A stretch of 64,000 nt of DNA from Emcibacteraceae bacterium (GTDB lineage: Bacteria > Pseudomonadota > Alphaproteobacteria > Sphingomonadales > Emcibacteraceae), in contig JAJFIR010000031.1 in NCBI GenBank assembly GCA_021774795.1, positions 310,001 to 374,000 on the forward strand, read 5' to 3'. Position 1 is the stretch's first letter; every line of letters begins with the position of its first letter. The position numbers and the translations under genes were made by a program. The notes below the pieces were generated by a model. The model worked only from the letters and a program-made list of their open reading frames with translations. It was not told where the DNA came from and did no database searches. Positions 27,654 through 37,935 of the stretch are shown in pieces.

Positions 27654-28259
27654 CTATTTAAAATCAGTTGCAATTCGTCCATCATCAGACTTTAACGATT
27701 GATCGCTACCATGTTCAATCAAAACTTCCATCAATTCTTTCACCCCCATCGCAGTAGCAGACATCAGTGGAGTAAATCCACCCAACATCCTTACGTTCAC
27801 ATCCGGGTTAAAACTTAAAAGAACCTTTACAACATCCGTATGGCAACTTGATACGGCACTATGAAGCGCAGTCAAATCACTGCCATTCATAGCGACCTTA
27901 TTAATATTTGCGCCACTATTCAATAATAAACGGGCAACTTCGGCGTGACCAAAATAGCTGGCGATATGAAGGGCCGTAAAACCGTCGCCACTAAATTCAT
28001 GGACTAATTTATTATTTGCGGCAATCAACATTGATATTTGAGCCAGTCCCCCAAGGGCCGCCAAATCGAATATGTCTAACTCTGGCTCGAATGCCAAAAG
28101 AATATCAGTCAGTTCCGGTTTATCAATATACAGTGAAAACAGAACTGCTGACATACCATCATTACTGCGGCAAGACGCTAGCAACGGATCTTTTTCAAGT
28201 AACTCACTTAACGCTTTCGCGTCTGCAATATCTATTGCCTTAAAAACATCATCGCGCAT
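27654..28259 (-). CDS. Ankyrin-repeat protein
   Basis: A 201-residue protein with about five ankyrin repeats; clear ones are DGMSAVLFSLYIDKPELTDILL, DGFTALHIASYFGHAEVARLLL and the SDLTALHSAVSSCHTDVVKVLL unit (each read in parts), with GANINK and NPDVNV turns. No signal peptide. It is a protein-interaction scaffold of unknown partner. It starts 2 bases after the rnhA stop, so it is the last gene of the ispH-thrB-rnhA run. Confidence 0.9.
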   Translation of the reverse strand: MRDDVFKAIDIADAKALSELLEKDPLLASCRSNDGMSAVLFSLYIDKPELTDILLAFEPELDIFDLAALGGLAQISMLIAANNKLVHEFSGDGFTALHIASYFGHAEVARLLLNSGANINKVAMNGSDLTALHSAVSSCHTDVVKVLLSFNPDVNVRMLGGFTPLMSATAMGVKELMEVLIEHGSDQSLKSDDGRIATDFK

Positions 28260-28261
28260 TT

Positions 28262-28708
28262 TTATAATACTCTATAATTATTGAGGCCCATGTTGGCAAG
28301 CTCATCGGCGCGCTCATTACCTTCATCGCCGTTATGGCCCTTAACCCAGCACCAATTGATATTATGGCGCTGCACCGCTTCGTCAAGTGCCTGCCAGAGG
28401 TCGGCATTTTTCACCGGTTTTTTTGCTGTTGTGCGCCAGCCATTACTTTTCCAGTTCCGTATCCACTTTGTTATACCGTCTTTGACATACGTGCTATCAG
28501 TATGAAGCGTAATTGCACAAGGATGTTTTAAGACATTCAATGCTTCAATCGCCGCCGTGAGTTCCATACGGTTATTGGTTGTTTCGAACGCCCCTTCCAT
28601 GATCTCTTTCTGATGATCATCATAAATTAATAATGCACCCCAGCCACCAGAGCCGGGATTTCCAGAGCATGCACCATCAGTATAGATCGTTATTTTTTTC
28701 ATCTTCAA
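28262..28708 (-). CDS. rnhA: Ribonuclease HI
   Basis: Removes RNA from RNA-DNA hybrids. Catalytic residues are the Asp in [11 protein letters not shown] (residue 11), the Glu in [13 protein letters not shown], the Asp in [12 protein letters not shown] and the last Asp in NERADELAN. 148 residues, a standard bacterial RNase HI without an extra RNA-binding domain. The start ATG overlaps the thrB stop by 4 bases. Confidence 0.97.
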   Translation of the reverse strand: MKMKKITIYTDGACSGNPGSGGWGALLIYDDHQKEIMEGAFETTNNRMELTAAIEALNVLKHPCAITLHTDSTYVKDGITKWIRNWKSNGWRTTAKKPVKNADLWQALDEAVQRHNINWCWVKGHNGDEGNERADELANMGLNNYRVL

Positions 28709-29670
28709 ACTATCACGCCGTATTCGGCGACCGTTTTTATGTTTTGGTGATATTTGAGCATTGATAAATATTCAAGCGGGTCTTTCGTTTTAACGAGTGC
28801 CCCTTCAACCCGGTTGAGCCAGTCATAAAGCCTTGTTAACATGAAGCGCAGTGCCGCACCGCGGCAAAGCAACGGCAGGGCGTTGAGTTCCGCCGCCGAT
28901 AATTGGCGCTTCTCGTTATACCCATTGACGAGAGCGGAAGCTTTTGCAATATTTAAGGAGTAATCGGCATTAAAACACCAGGAATTAATACATATTGCAA
29001 TGTCATAGGCGAGCATATCGGAACAAGCAAAATAATAGTCAATAAGGCCCGATAATTTTCCATTTAAAAAAAATACATTATCCGGAAACAAGTCGGCGTG
29101 AATGATCCCTGTTGGTAAATTACCAGGCCAGTTTTCTTGCAGCGTAGCCATTTCACGGTGAATGATATTACCCAGGCCAACCGAACATTCGTCAGCACGC
29201 ATTTCACAAGAAGTCACCAACCTTTTCCACCCTTCGATCGAAAGATCATTTTTGCGCATTAAAGTGAAATCTGATACTGCAAGATGCATTTGAGCGAGGG
29301 CCATACCCAACTGCGCACAATTTTGAACATTTGGCCGACTAATTGAAAGACCGTTGAGAAAGCTGATCAAGGCTGTTGGTCTTCCACATAGTTCTTTTAA
29401 ATTATTACCATTTCGGTCGGCAATAGGCGTTGCGCAATTAATGCCTTTATGGGCAAGATGATCCATCAATCCCAGGAAAAAAGGTAAATCTTTTGGGTTT
29501 ACTCTTTTTTCGTAGAGCGTGAGAATATATTTATCTTTAGTGGTGGAGAGTAGAAAATTAGAATTTTCAACGCCCTCTGCTATTCCTTTAAACGAAATCA
29601 CGTCACCAATATCATATTCTGCAATGAAGGATGCAATTTCATCAGCACTTACATTTGTGTAAACAGCCAC
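28705..29670 (-). CDS. thrB: Homoserine kinase (type II, APH-fold)
   Basis: Phosphorylates homoserine in threonine synthesis. The 321-residue protein has the aminoglycoside-phosphotransferase fold used by proteobacterial ThrB2. The start [33 protein letters not shown], the catalytic loop [14 protein letters not shown] and the metal-binding [11 protein letters not shown] are all typical. It lies 2 bases from ispH and overlaps rnhA by 4, the usual alphaproteobacterial order. Confidence 0.95.
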   Translation of the reverse strand: MAVYTNVSADEIASFIAEYDIGDVISFKGIAEGVENSNFLLSTTKDKYILTLYEKRVNPKDLPFFLGLMDHLAHKGINCATPIADRNGNNLKELCGRPTALISFLNGLSISRPNVQNCAQLGMALAQMHLAVSDFTLMRKNDLSIEGWKRLVTSCEMRADECSVGLGNIIHREMATLQENWPGNLPTGIIHADLFPDNVFFLNGKLSGLIDYYFACSDMLAYDIAICINSWCFNADYSLNIAKASALVNGYNEKRQLSAAELNALPLLCRGAALRFMLTRLYDWLNRVEGALVKTKDPLEYLSMLKYHQNIKTVAEYGVIV

Positions 29671-29672
29671 GA

Positions 29673-30620
29673 TCAGTCCTCCTTTAATAAAATTGCCGGT
29701 ACTTTAAAAGTGACATTTTCTTCAACAGTATGAATATTTTCAATATTGGTTGAAAACCGTTCATTAAAGGCAGAAAGCACTTCGTCAATAAGGACTTCCG
29801 GTGCAGATGCACCGGCAGATATGCCGACGGCATTGACATCGTTAATCTCTGCCCAATTTATCTCCGATGCGCGCTGTATCAAACTAGAACGACAGCCAAC
29901 TTTTCTTGCTACTTCAACCAAACGCCGCGAATTTGAGCTGTTGGGGGCACCAATAATTAAAGCCATATCAACCTTTTCGGCGAGAGCTTTAACGGCGTTC
30001 TGCCGGTTGGTTGTTGCGTAGCAAATATCTTCTTTTTTTGGATCCTGAATGGAAGGATATTTACTTTTTAACGTCGCGATAATATCCGAAGTATCATCAA
30101 GTGAAAGTGTGGTTTGCGTTATATAAGCAACATTGTCAGTATTTTTAAGCTGGAGTTGCTCCACGTCGTCGGGCCCCTCTACCAAATGAATGGCCCCTTC
30201 GGGCAATTGCCCCATTGTTCCAATAACTTCCGGGTGACCTTTGTGGCCAATCATAACGATTTCTGCCCCTTGACGGTGATATCTTTCGGCTTCGCGGTGC
30301 ACCTTGCTCACCAAAGGGCATGTGGCATCAATGAATAGCATCTTGCGGTTCACGGCTTCGCTAGGCACAGATTTTGGAACACCGTGTGCGGAAAAAACAA
30401 CCGGTTTGTCTGACGGAACTTCAAAAAGTTCGTCAACAAAAATTGCCCCGCGTTGCACAAGCCCCTCAACCACGTATTTATTGTGAACAATTTCGTGGCG
30501 TACATATACCGGGGCACCATATTTCTCGAGCGCCATCTCAACAATTTGAATAGCCCTGTCCACACCGGCACAAAACCCACGCGGGTTAGCAATATATAGG
30601 TTCATTTTTCTTTCGATCAT
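29673..30620 (-). CDS. ispH: 4-hydroxy-3-methylbut-2-enyl diphosphate reductase
   Basis: Last enzyme of the MEP pathway, an iron-sulfur protein making IPP and DMAPP. Cluster cysteines are in [13 protein letters not shown] (residue 17), [11 protein letters not shown] and [23 protein letters not shown] and [10 protein letters not shown] supply the substrate-binding His residues. 315 residues. The ATG at 30620 has AAGG upstream; an internal ATG at 30605 is possible. First of the ispH-thrB-rnhA-ankyrin group. Confidence 0.97.
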   Translation of the reverse strand: MIERKMNLYIANPRGFCAGVDRAIQIVEMALEKYGAPVYVRHEIVHNKYVVEGLVQRGAIFVDELFEVPSDKPVVFSAHGVPKSVPSEAVNRKMLFIDATCPLVSKVHREAERYHRQGAEIVMIGHKGHPEVIGTMGQLPEGAIHLVEGPDDVEQLQLKNTDNVAYITQTTLSLDDTSDIIATLKSKYPSIQDPKKEDICYATTNRQNAVKALAEKVDMALIIGAPNSSNSRRLVEVARKVGCRSSLIQRASEINWAEINDVNAVGISAGASAPEVLIDEVLSAFNERFSTNIENIHTVEENVTFKVPAILLKED

Positions 30621-30667
30621 AAGATGACCTTATACACGCAGTTAGATGAAATTAAAACGACCTATAT

Positions 30668-32518
30668 TTAAAAATCCGGACTTATATTACCCATACAATT
30701 CACACAGAGAACATAAGCATGCTGCGGATCGTTCATAATCGAGAAGAGAGATAATTTATCGATGATTTTGTTCATCAATATTTTTTCGGGGCGTTGCGCC
30801 AGCGATTGCGCCATATTTCGTGACTGTCCATCATTATTAAACAATTTAGCAATTATTTGCATTTCAAACGGTACTTCATCTTCCCAATGCACAACATTAT
30901 AATCGGTCAGCCCTGCCATTTTTGCCGCAGCTTGAATTGCTTGATCGATATTACCAAGTTGATCAACAAGGCCAATTTTTTGTGCTTTTGAGCCTGTCCA
31001 CACCCTACCCTGCGCAATTTCATTCACCTGATCAGTTGTCATATTACGACCTTCAGCAACGATTTCCAGGAACCGCTGATATCCATTTTCAATATTGCTT
31101 TGAATGATCGTTTTTAATTTTTGCGGTAGTGGTTTATTAAGCCCCGCCGAGATCAACGACGTCGTTCCAACCCCATCTGTGGTTATGCCGATCGCAGCGA
31201 GTGTACCCTCAAGATTGGGTATCGCGCCAAATATTCCTATCGAACCAGTAATCGTTGTGGGACTTGCCCAAATTTCGTCTGCATTTGCGGATATCCAATA
31301 CCCGCCCGACGCGGCAACAGATGCCATCGACGCAATAACAGGTTTACCCGCTTCTTTTAAAAGCAGCACTTCTTGGCGAATAATTTCAGATGCAAACGCG
31401 CTTCCGCCCGGGCTGTCTACTCTTAATACTACGGCTTTTACGTCATCATCTAATCTGGCACTTCGCAACAATTTAGATAAGGTATCACCACCAACAGTAC
31501 CCTGAGGCATATCACCGTCCATAATTGCACCCGTCGCATAAACAATCGCAATGGAGTTATTTCTTTTCTCGAGATCTCCCGCATCAAACTTAGACGCTAG
31601 ATAATTTTTAAATCTTATTTGATTATAGCCATTGCCATCTTTTCCCGCGCTAGTGATACTTTGCATATAATTCACCCATTCTGCTCTGGTCTTAAGGCCA
31701 TCAACAAGGGAGTTTTCCAGTGCTAACCTACCGAGATCACCTCCAAGTTTAACAAGCAGCTGATCCGCATTTTCAATACCGTCTCTTATGACAGTCTCAT
31801 CTATTGATCGTGCTTTCGCGATTTGCCTTATATATTGATCCCAAAGATCATTATAAAGCTCCAAATTAGCTTCTTTTGCTTCGTCGGACATATCCGCACG
31901 GATAAAGGGTTCCATCGCAGACTTATATTTCCCAACCCTGAAAAGTTGAACTTCAGCTTTAATTTTCTCAAGAAACCCGAGGAAGTAGTTCTGGTATGAA
32001 CCATACCCATAAAGCAAAATTGAACCTTGAGGATGCATGTAAATTTCATCAGAGAATGAAGCTAAAAGGTAAGCCGACTGATCATAAATGCTGCCGTAAG
32101 AAATTACTTTTTTGCCACTTTCTTTAAATTTATCAATTTCCTTGCCGATGAAATGAAGTTTTGAAGGATAAGCACCAGCAAACTTATCAAAATTAAGAAC
32201 GAGAGCTTCAATATTGTCGTCTTCCGCCGCAAGCTCTATCGCTTTTGTTATGTCCCTGAGCCGCGTGTCGGACCCAATATCACCTGTCAGTAATTGCTCA
32301 TACGGGTCACTGCTAAATGCTTCTTGTTCTACAATGGACCCTTTGATATCAATAACTAACGCAGTTTTATCTTTCACATCTTGATCGGAAGATGAACCAG
32401 AAAATATTTGCCCTAATATGAAAGACGAAAAAATTATCAGAATAATCAGAAACAGAAAAGTACCAACAAAAGACTGTATCTTTTGAATAAATTTCCAGAA
32501 CGACTTTATAATATTCAT
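30668..32518 (-). CDS. sppA: Signal peptide peptidase SppA, 67K type
   Basis: Membrane serine protease that degrades cleaved signal peptides. The 616-residue double-length form has an N-terminal anchor (about residues 18-38), an N-domain with the general-base Lys region (VGKYKSAMEPFIRADMS), and a C-domain with the nucleophile Ser in VAASGGYWISANADEI. DSPGGSAFASEI forms the oxyanion segment. It faces away from the gcv riboswitch and has 47 bases to ispH. Confidence 0.95.
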   Translation of the reverse strand: MNIIKSFWKFIQKIQSFVGTFLFLIILIIFSSFILGQIFSGSSSDQDVKDKTALVIDIKGSIVEQEAFSSDPYEQLLTGDIGSDTRLRDITKAIELAAEDDNIEALVLNFDKFAGAYPSKLHFIGKEIDKFKESGKKVISYGSIYDQSAYLLASFSDEIYMHPQGSILLYGYGSYQNYFLGFLEKIKAEVQLFRVGKYKSAMEPFIRADMSDEAKEANLELYNDLWDQYIRQIAKARSIDETVIRDGIENADQLLVKLGGDLGRLALENSLVDGLKTRAEWVNYMQSITSAGKDGNGYNQIRFKNYLASKFDAGDLEKRNNSIAIVYATGAIMDGDMPQGTVGGDTLSKLLRSARLDDDVKAVVLRVDSPGGSAFASEIIRQEVLLLKEAGKPVIASMASVAASGGYWISANADEIWASPTTITGSIGIFGAIPNLEGTLAAIGITTDGVGTTSLISAGLNKPLPQKLKTIIQSNIENGYQRFLEIVAEGRNMTTDQVNEIAQGRVWTGSKAQKIGLVDQLGNIDQAIQAAAKMAGLTDYNVVHWEDEVPFEMQIIAKLFNNDGQSRNMAQSLAQRPEKILMNKIIDKLSLFSIMNDPQHAYVLCVNCMGNISPDF

Positions 32519-32626
32519 TTAGACCTCACCGTTTCATAATTGAAGGACAACCAATTTAATACATTGTGTCTTTATAATCACTTAATTTCAATGCAAACTT
32601 TTATGATCTTTATATAATCACTTTGA

Positions 32627-32654
32627 TTGACTCTTCAAGCAATCACATTATTAT
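32627..32654 (+). promoter_or_regulatory. Likely promoter of the gcv operon
   Basis: -35 TTGACT (32627-32632), 16-base spacer and -10 TATTAT (32649-32654). This would start transcription near 32661, just before the first aptamer of the glycine riboswitch at 32673. Confidence 0.6.
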
Positions 32655-32672
32655 GTCCAATGCTATTTTCCC

Positions 32673-32764
32673 TTAGCGGGAGAGTTCAAAGCTGAACAAT
32701 GTTATTTAGATTTGACGCCGAAGGAGCAACCGCCCCGGAAACTCTCAGGCAACCGGACCGCTAA
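32673..32764 (+). ncRNA. Glycine riboswitch, aptamer 1
   Basis: The closing stem TTAGCGG (32673-32679) pairs with CCGCTAA (32758-32764). Inside are the conserved GCCGAAGGAGCAA core and CTCTCAGGCAACCGGACCG. It is followed after a short linker by a second aptamer, the classic tandem gcvT element. Glycine binding normally switches on the glycine cleavage operon. Confidence 0.95.
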
Positions 32765-32775
32765 GCACTAAAGCA

Positions 32776-32857
32776 CTCTGGAAAGTGAGGTTATTAACCT
32801 CCGCCGACGGGGTAAGCCTATTAAATAGGTCAAATCTCTCAGGCACCCATGACAGAG
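32776..32857 (+). ncRNA. Glycine riboswitch, aptamer 2
   Basis: CTCTG (32776-32780) pairs with CAGAG (32853-32857). The conserved core GCCGACGGGGTAAGC and AAATCTCTCAGGCACCCATG are present. The expression platform between 32858 and gcvT (32913) has no U-tract terminator, so control is probably at translation initiation. Confidence 0.94.
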
Positions 32858-32912
32858 GGGGCACCGACGATGCGGGTTTGCGTATCTAAAGTGCTGATTC
32901 TGGAGACAAATT

Positions 32913-34034
32913 ATGGGTGCAGTTAATAATGATCTATTAAAAACGCCTCTCTATTCATTACATGAAGAACTTGACGGCAAAATGGTACCGTTTGCGGGCT
33001 ATCTTATGCCCGTTCAATATCCACTTGGGGTAATGGGTGAACATAACCACACTCGTGAAAAAGCGGGATTATTTGATGTTTCACATATGGGGCAAGTGGT
33101 TATAAAAGGCAACAATGCCGACAAGTGGCTTGAAACACTTGTCCCTGGCAATATCATCGATTTAAAACCAAACCGAATTCGTTATTCAATGTTTACCAGC
33201 GAAGATGGCGGCATATTAGACGATTTAATGATTACGAAACGCGAAAATGACATTTTCATGGTAGTCAATGCAGCTTGCAAAGAGCAAGATATAGCACATA
33301 TGAGATCGAACCTTCCTGATCATTTGGAACTTGCAGAACTCAATAATCGTGCGCTTGTTGCGCTTCAGGGCCCAATGGCGGCAGAAGTGTTAGCGCGGTT
33401 TGCCAGTGGTGCTGATGAAATGGACTTTATGTCCTACGCGGAAGTCGAAATTTGCGGTGCAACCTGTCTTATAAGCCGCAGTGGCTATACTGGTGAAGAC
33501 GGCCATGAAATTTCCATACCTGCGCAAAAAGCTATTGAAGTATGCAAAGCACTATTATCAGAACAAGAAGTCGAAGCCATCGGGCTTGGTGCCAGGGATA
33601 GTCTTCGTTTGGAAGCTGGCCTTTGCTTGTATGGGCATGACATTACAGAAGACACCACACCTGTCGAAAGCGCGCTCATTTGGTCAATTGGGAAGCGTCG
33701 ACGCGAAGAAGGTGGATTTCCAGGTGCACAAATAATTTTAGAGCAAATTTCTAACGGAACCATAACCCGAAAACGGGTCGGTATTATTCCGTCGGGCCGC
33801 GTACCTGCCCGTGAAGGGACAGAGATCTTGGACAGTGCCGATAATGTTATTGGCGTCATTACCAGTGGCGGGTTTGGCCCAACATTTGGCGGACCAGTAG
33901 CCATGGGCTATGTCGATATAAAAAATTCAGAAAATGGAACGGATGTTTTTTTAAAAGTCAGAAAAAATAAGCTTGAAGCCAAGGTATCTGCCACCCCATT
34001 TGTTCCACAACGATATTACAGAAAACAAAAATAG
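32913..34034 (+). CDS. gcvT: Glycine cleavage system T protein (aminomethyltransferase)
   Basis: Transfers the methylene group from lipoyl-bound aminomethyl on GcvH to tetrahydrofolate. The 373-residue protein has the folate-binding MPVQYP near residue 30, GLFDVSHMGQV, IxDDLMITK, SRSGYTGEDGHEI and GLGARDSLRLEAGLCLYGHD, all family signatures. It is the first gene behind the glycine riboswitch and is followed 13 bases later by gcvH. Confidence 0.97.
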   Translation: MGAVNNDLLKTPLYSLHEELDGKMVPFAGYLMPVQYPLGVMGEHNHTREKAGLFDVSHMGQVVIKGNNADKWLETLVPGNIIDLKPNRIRYSMFTSEDGGILDDLMITKRENDIFMVVNAACKEQDIAHMRSNLPDHLELAELNNRALVALQGPMAAEVLARFASGADEMDFMSYAEVEICGATCLISRSGYTGEDGHEISIPAQKAIEVCKALLSEQEVEAIGLGARDSLRLEAGLCLYGHDITEDTTPVESALIWSIGKRRREEGGFPGAQIILEQISNGTITRKRVGIIPSGRVPAREGTEILDSADNVIGVITSGGFGPTFGGPVAMGYVDIKNSENGTDVFLKVRKNKLEAKVSATPFVPQRYYRKQK

Positions 34035-34047
34035 AAGGGAAAAAGTT

Positions 34048-34422
34048 ATGACAATATATTACTCAGAAGATCACGAATGGATCAGTGTTGACGGTAATGT
34101 TGGCACTGTTGGTATCACGAATTATGCACAAAATGCATTAGGAGATATCGTATTTGTTGAAGTGCCGGAAGTTGGTGACGATTTTGCGAAGGGCGATGAA
34201 GTTGCGGTTGTTGAATCCGTAAAAGCTGCCTCTGAAATCTATAGTCCTGTTGGTGGGAAAATCACGGAAACAAACGGTGAACTTGAAGACAATGCCGCAC
34301 TTGTGAATTCTTCGCCGGATGGCGACGGATGGTTTTTTAAAATCAATATTTCTGACAGTGGCGAGCTTGAAGGCCTTATGGATGCCGACGGATACAAAAC
34401 ATTCATTGCAGGATTAGAATAA
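34048..34422 (+). CDS. gcvH: Glycine cleavage system H protein
   Basis: Lipoylated carrier of the glycine cleavage complex. The lipoyl lysine is K59 in AVVESVKAASEIYSPV. The start at 34048 gives 124 residues, has AGAAGGGA 8 bases ahead and begins MTIYYSEDHEWI, normal for the family; an in-frame extension into gcvT is rejected. Confidence 0.97.
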   Translation: MTIYYSEDHEWISVDGNVGTVGITNYAQNALGDIVFVEVPEVGDDFAKGDEVAVVESVKAASEIYSPVGGKITETNGELEDNAALVNSSPDGDGWFFKINISDSGELEGLMDADGYKTFIAGLE

Positions 34423-34443
34423 ATTTGTTTAAGGTTAATTTCA

Positions 34444-35790
34444 ATGCGTTATTTACCATTATCCGCTGATGACCGGGCAGAAATGCTTGATAAAATTGGC
34501 GAGAAAAACATTGATGACTTGTTTGTTGATGTACCGAAATATGCTTTACTGAAGGGACTGGTCGACCTTCCGTTGCATATGACTGAAATGGAAGTTGAAC
34601 AGAATTTTTCTGCTTTCTCATCGAGGAACGTGGCCGCAGGCGATGTACCATTTTTTGTCGGCGCAGGCGCATATCGCCACCACGTACCCAGCAGCGTCGA
34701 TTATCAAATTCAGCGTGGTGAATTTCTTACGGCTTATACACCCTATCAGCCGGAGATTTCCCAAGGAACACTTCAGACACTGTACGAATTTCAGTCGCAA
34801 GTAGCACAAATTACCGGCATGGATGTTGCAAATGCTTCAATGTATGACGGGTCGACAGGATGCGGTGAAGCGGCGCTAATGGCGCGACGCATTACACGTA
34901 AAAAACGCATTATAGTCAGCGGCAACCTTCATCCACATTATATAGAGGTCGTTAAGAGTGCGACTAAATTTGCCGATGACGTTGTTGTGGTAAATGATCC
35001 AGCCATCAATCAAGCAGAAAACTTATTAGCACAGGTCGACGAAACAACAAGTTGTGTCATCGTACAAAATCCTGATTTCTTTGGCAATATAAATGATTTC
35101 ACCGCTCTTGCCCATGCTCTTCACGAGCAAAAAATGCTGCTCGTGGTAGTAACCACGGAAATAGTTGCGCTGGGTGCTATTAAATCACCCGGTGAGATGG
35201 GTGCAGATATTGTTGTAGGTGAAGGACAGTCAATCGGTAACGGACTAAATTACGGCGGACCTTATGTGGGATTATTTGCTACCCGCCAAAAATATGTTCG
35301 TCAAATGCCCGGACGCTTATGCGGCGAAACAACCGACGCCGAGGGTAAGAGAGGTTTTGTATTAACACTTTCCACCCGTGAGCAACATATTCGCAGAGAA
35401 AAAGCGACCAGTAATATTTGCACGAACGCAGGATTATGCACCCTCGCCTTCACCATTCATATGTCGTTGCTTGGTGAAAAAGGGTATCGGCATCTGGCGA
35501 AGCTCAATCATGCGGGAGCCGTTAAAATGGCCGACAAATTACGAGCGATCGATGGTGTGGAAATTCTTAACGCCACCTTCTTTAACGAGTTTACCGTGCG
35601 TCTAAACAAAGACGCCGCTGCTGTCGTTGAGGAACTGGTTGACCGCGATATTATCGCGGGCGTACCAGTTTCAAGGCTTTATCCAGATAGGCCGGAACTT
35701 GCGAACCATTTGATCATCGCGGTAACTGAAACCACATCGGAAGATGACATGGACATTATGACCAAGGAACTTAAAGAGGTGCTCAAATGA
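34444..35790 (+). CDS. gcvPA: Glycine dehydrogenase (decarboxylating) subunit 1
   Basis: N-terminal half of the split P protein that decarboxylates glycine with pyridoxal phosphate. 448 residues beginning [58 protein letters not shown] and [21 protein letters not shown] are typical. It overlaps gcvPB by 4 bases, in keeping with the two halves forming one heterotetramer. Confidence 0.97.
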   Translation: MRYLPLSADDRAEMLDKIGEKNIDDLFVDVPKYALLKGLVDLPLHMTEMEVEQNFSAFSSRNVAAGDVPFFVGAGAYRHHVPSSVDYQIQRGEFLTAYTPYQPEISQGTLQTLYEFQSQVAQITGMDVANASMYDGSTGCGEAALMARRITRKKRIIVSGNLHPHYIEVVKSATKFADDVVVVNDPAINQAENLLAQVDETTSCVIVQNPDFFGNINDFTALAHALHEQKMLLVVVTTEIVALGAIKSPGEMGADIVVGEGQSIGNGLNYGGPYVGLFATRQKYVRQMPGRLCGETTDAEGKRGFVLTLSTREQHIRREKATSNICTNAGLCTLAFTIHMSLLGEKGYRHLAKLNHAGAVKMADKLRAIDGVEILNATFFNEFTVRLNKDAAAVVEELVDRDIIAGVPVSRLYPDRPELANHLIIAVTETTSEDDMDIMTKELKEVLK

Positions 35791-37325
35791 TGAATAATCA
35801 GGGACGCCCAACAAACAACAATGCCGCATCAGACGCACAAATAACAGGTTATAAAAGTTACACAGGTAGTAGAGGCCTAGAGCAGGAAGAATTACTTATT
35901 TACGAAATAGGCGATACCCAACGCACTGGCGTTGATTTACCGGAAGTGGAAGATTTCAAAAGCTGTCTCGGCGATGTAGAGCGCGATCAGGAAATAGGGC
36001 TGGCGGGACTATCAGAGCCCGAAGCAATGAGACACTATACCCGATTAAGCCGTAAGAATTATGCCATCGATATGGGGTTATACCCGCTTGGTTCATGTAC
36101 CATGAAACATAATCCGCGCCTTAACGAAAAAATGGCACGGTTACCCGGGCTGGGGGATATTCACCCGATGCAGCCCCTTAGTACCGTTCAAGGCGCATTA
36201 GATCTTATTGATACACTAGCGCATTGGTTAAAAACTTTAACCGGGATGCCGGCTGTGGCGATGTCTCCGAAAGCAGGGGCGCACGGCGAACTGTGCGGGC
36301 TTATGGCCATTCGTACGGCACTTGAAGCGAAAGGCGATGGAAGGTCCATTGTGCTGGCTCCGGAATCAGCACACGGTACCAATCCCGCCACGGCTGCGCT
36401 TTGTGGCTATAAAGTTGTTTCAATTCCCGCAACTTCCGAGGGCCGTGTTGATCTAGCCGCCATGAAAGATGCCATGGGTCCTGAGATAGCAGCGATTATG
36501 GTAACAAATCCGAATACATGTGGTTTATTCGAACGTGAAATTGTTGAAATGGCAGATGCCATCCATGCTGTAGGTGGTTATTTCTATTGCGACGGTGCTA
36601 ATTTCAATGCCATTGTCGGTAAAGTCAGACCAGGTGACCTCGGTGTTGATGCCATGCATATTAATTTGCATAAAACATTCTCAACGCCTCACGGTGGTGG
36701 TGGACCTGGCGCCGGACCGGTGGTTTTATCAGAAGCTCTCGCCCCCTATGCTCCAATCCCCTATGTAGTAGCGGGTGAAGAAGAGTTTAACATGGTTGAG
36801 CATGACGTAGAAGGCGGGGAAAGTTTTGGCCGTATGACTGCGTTTCACGGCCAGATGGGCATGTTTGTTCGCGCGCTTTCATATATGATGTCACATGGGG
36901 CAGATGGCCTGGCCCGTGTTGCCGAGGACAGCGTTCTTAATGCCAATTATGTACTTGCTTCATTGAAAGATGTTATGAGTGCAAGTTACGAAGGACCCTG
37001 CATGCACGAAGCATTGTTCGATGATCACTTCTTAAAAGATACCGGTGTCAGCACCCTTGATTTTGCAAAAGCAATGATCGACGAAGGCTATCATCCGATG
37101 ACGATGTATTTCCCGCTCGTGGTTCATGGCGCGATGCTTGTTGAGCCAACGGAATCAGAAAGCAAGCAATCTGTTGATCAATTTATCGAAATGATGCGCC
37201 ATTTGGTAAAAGCTGCCAAGGGTGGCGAAGTAGAACGTTTCTCCGGCGCACCCTATAATGCGCCTTTAAAGCGGCTTGATGAAACAGGGGCAGCACGCAA
37301 TCCCAAATTACGGTGGGAAGATTAA
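35787..37325 (+). CDS. gcvPB: Glycine dehydrogenase (decarboxylating) subunit 2
   Basis: C-terminal, PLP-bearing half of the split P protein. The PLP lysine is K296 in [31 protein letters not shown] near residue 103, SPKAGAHGE and AHGTNPATA are also seen. 512 residues. The N-terminal 25 residues are Asn/Ala-rich and less conserved. Last gene of the riboswitch operon, although the next GNAT gene follows by only 9 bases. Confidence 0.97.
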   Translation: MMNNQGRPTNNNAASDAQITGYKSYTGSRGLEQEELLIYEIGDTQRTGVDLPEVEDFKSCLGDVERDQEIGLAGLSEPEAMRHYTRLSRKNYAIDMGLYPLGSCTMKHNPRLNEKMARLPGLGDIHPMQPLSTVQGALDLIDTLAHWLKTLTGMPAVAMSPKAGAHGELCGLMAIRTALEAKGDGRSIVLAPESAHGTNPATAALCGYKVVSIPATSEGRVDLAAMKDAMGPEIAAIMVTNPNTCGLFEREIVEMADAIHAVGGYFYCDGANFNAIVGKVRPGDLGVDAMHINLHKTFSTPHGGGGPGAGPVVLSEALAPYAPIPYVVAGEEEFNMVEHDVEGGESFGRMTAFHGQMGMFVRALSYMMSHGADGLARVAEDSVLNANYVLASLKDVMSASYEGPCMHEALFDDHFLKDTGVSTLDFAKAMIDEGYHPMTMYFPLVVHGAMLVEPTESESKQSVDQFIEMMRHLVKAAKGGEVERFSGAPYNAPLKRLDETGAARNPKLRWED

Positions 37326-37334
37326 GAATTTTAT

Positions 37335-37898
37335 ATGGATAAAATTACCGAGCTAGAAACCAATCGTCTAAAATTGCGTCAATGGCTGTTAAAAGATCAA
37401 GCTCCTTTTGCCATATTAAATGCCGACCCTAAAGTAATGGAGTTTTACCCAAACACACTAAAAGAGGCCCAAAGCAACTCTTTTGCTCAAAAGCTCTCTT
37501 CCTTAATTTCGAACAATGGTTGGGGTTTGTGGGCGGTGGAATCAAAAGCCGACAACAATTTTATCGGCTATGTCGGATTACATAAACCACAAGAAGATTT
37601 ACCCTTTAGTCCATGTGTAGAAATCGGTTGGCGTTTATCAAGACATTATTGGGGTAAAGGCTATGCGATCGAAGCTGCCGATGCAACTCTGAAATTCGCT
37701 TTTGATATTTTGCAATTAAATGAGGTTGTCTCATTCACTTCTGTACTAAATACAAAATCATTAGCTGTTATGAAAAAGCTTAATATGGTTGATGAAAAAC
37801 AAAATTTTGAACATCCCAATATCCCAATTGATCATAAATTAAGAAAACATGTGCTTTACAAAATTAGCAAAGAACAATGGTCATCAAATAGATTATGA
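37335..37898 (+). CDS. GNAT acetyltransferase (RimJ/RimL-like)
   Basis: A 187-residue acetyl-CoA-dependent acetyltransferase. The start ITELETNRLKLRQWLLKD, then EIGWRLSRHYWGKGYAIEAADA (acetyl-CoA loop RHYWGKGYA) and EVVSFTSVLNTKSLAVMKKL, match the RimJ/RimL subgroup. The substrate may be a protein N-terminus or a small molecule. It lies 9 bases after gcvPB and may be read through from that operon, but has no known link to glycine cleavage. Confidence 0.87.
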   Translation: MDKITELETNRLKLRQWLLKDQAPFAILNADPKVMEFYPNTLKEAQSNSFAQKLSSLISNNGWGLWAVESKADNNFIGYVGLHKPQEDLPFSPCVEIGWRLSRHYWGKGYAIEAADATLKFAFDILQLNEVVSFTSVLNTKSLAVMKKLNMVDEKQNFEHPNIPIDHKLRKHVLYKISKEQWSSNRL

Positions 37899-37934
37899 TC
37901 AATACATTTGAGTATTTAAATAATAATATTGATC
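37897..37934. terminator. Possible bidirectional AT-rich hairpin
   Basis: GATCAATA (37897-37904) and TATTGATC (37927-37934) are a perfect 8-bp inverted repeat with a 22-base loop between the convergent GNAT and thiol dioxygenase genes; a T-rich run follows on the plus strand. The stem is weak, so this is tentative. Confidence 0.3.
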
Positions 37935-37935
37935 T

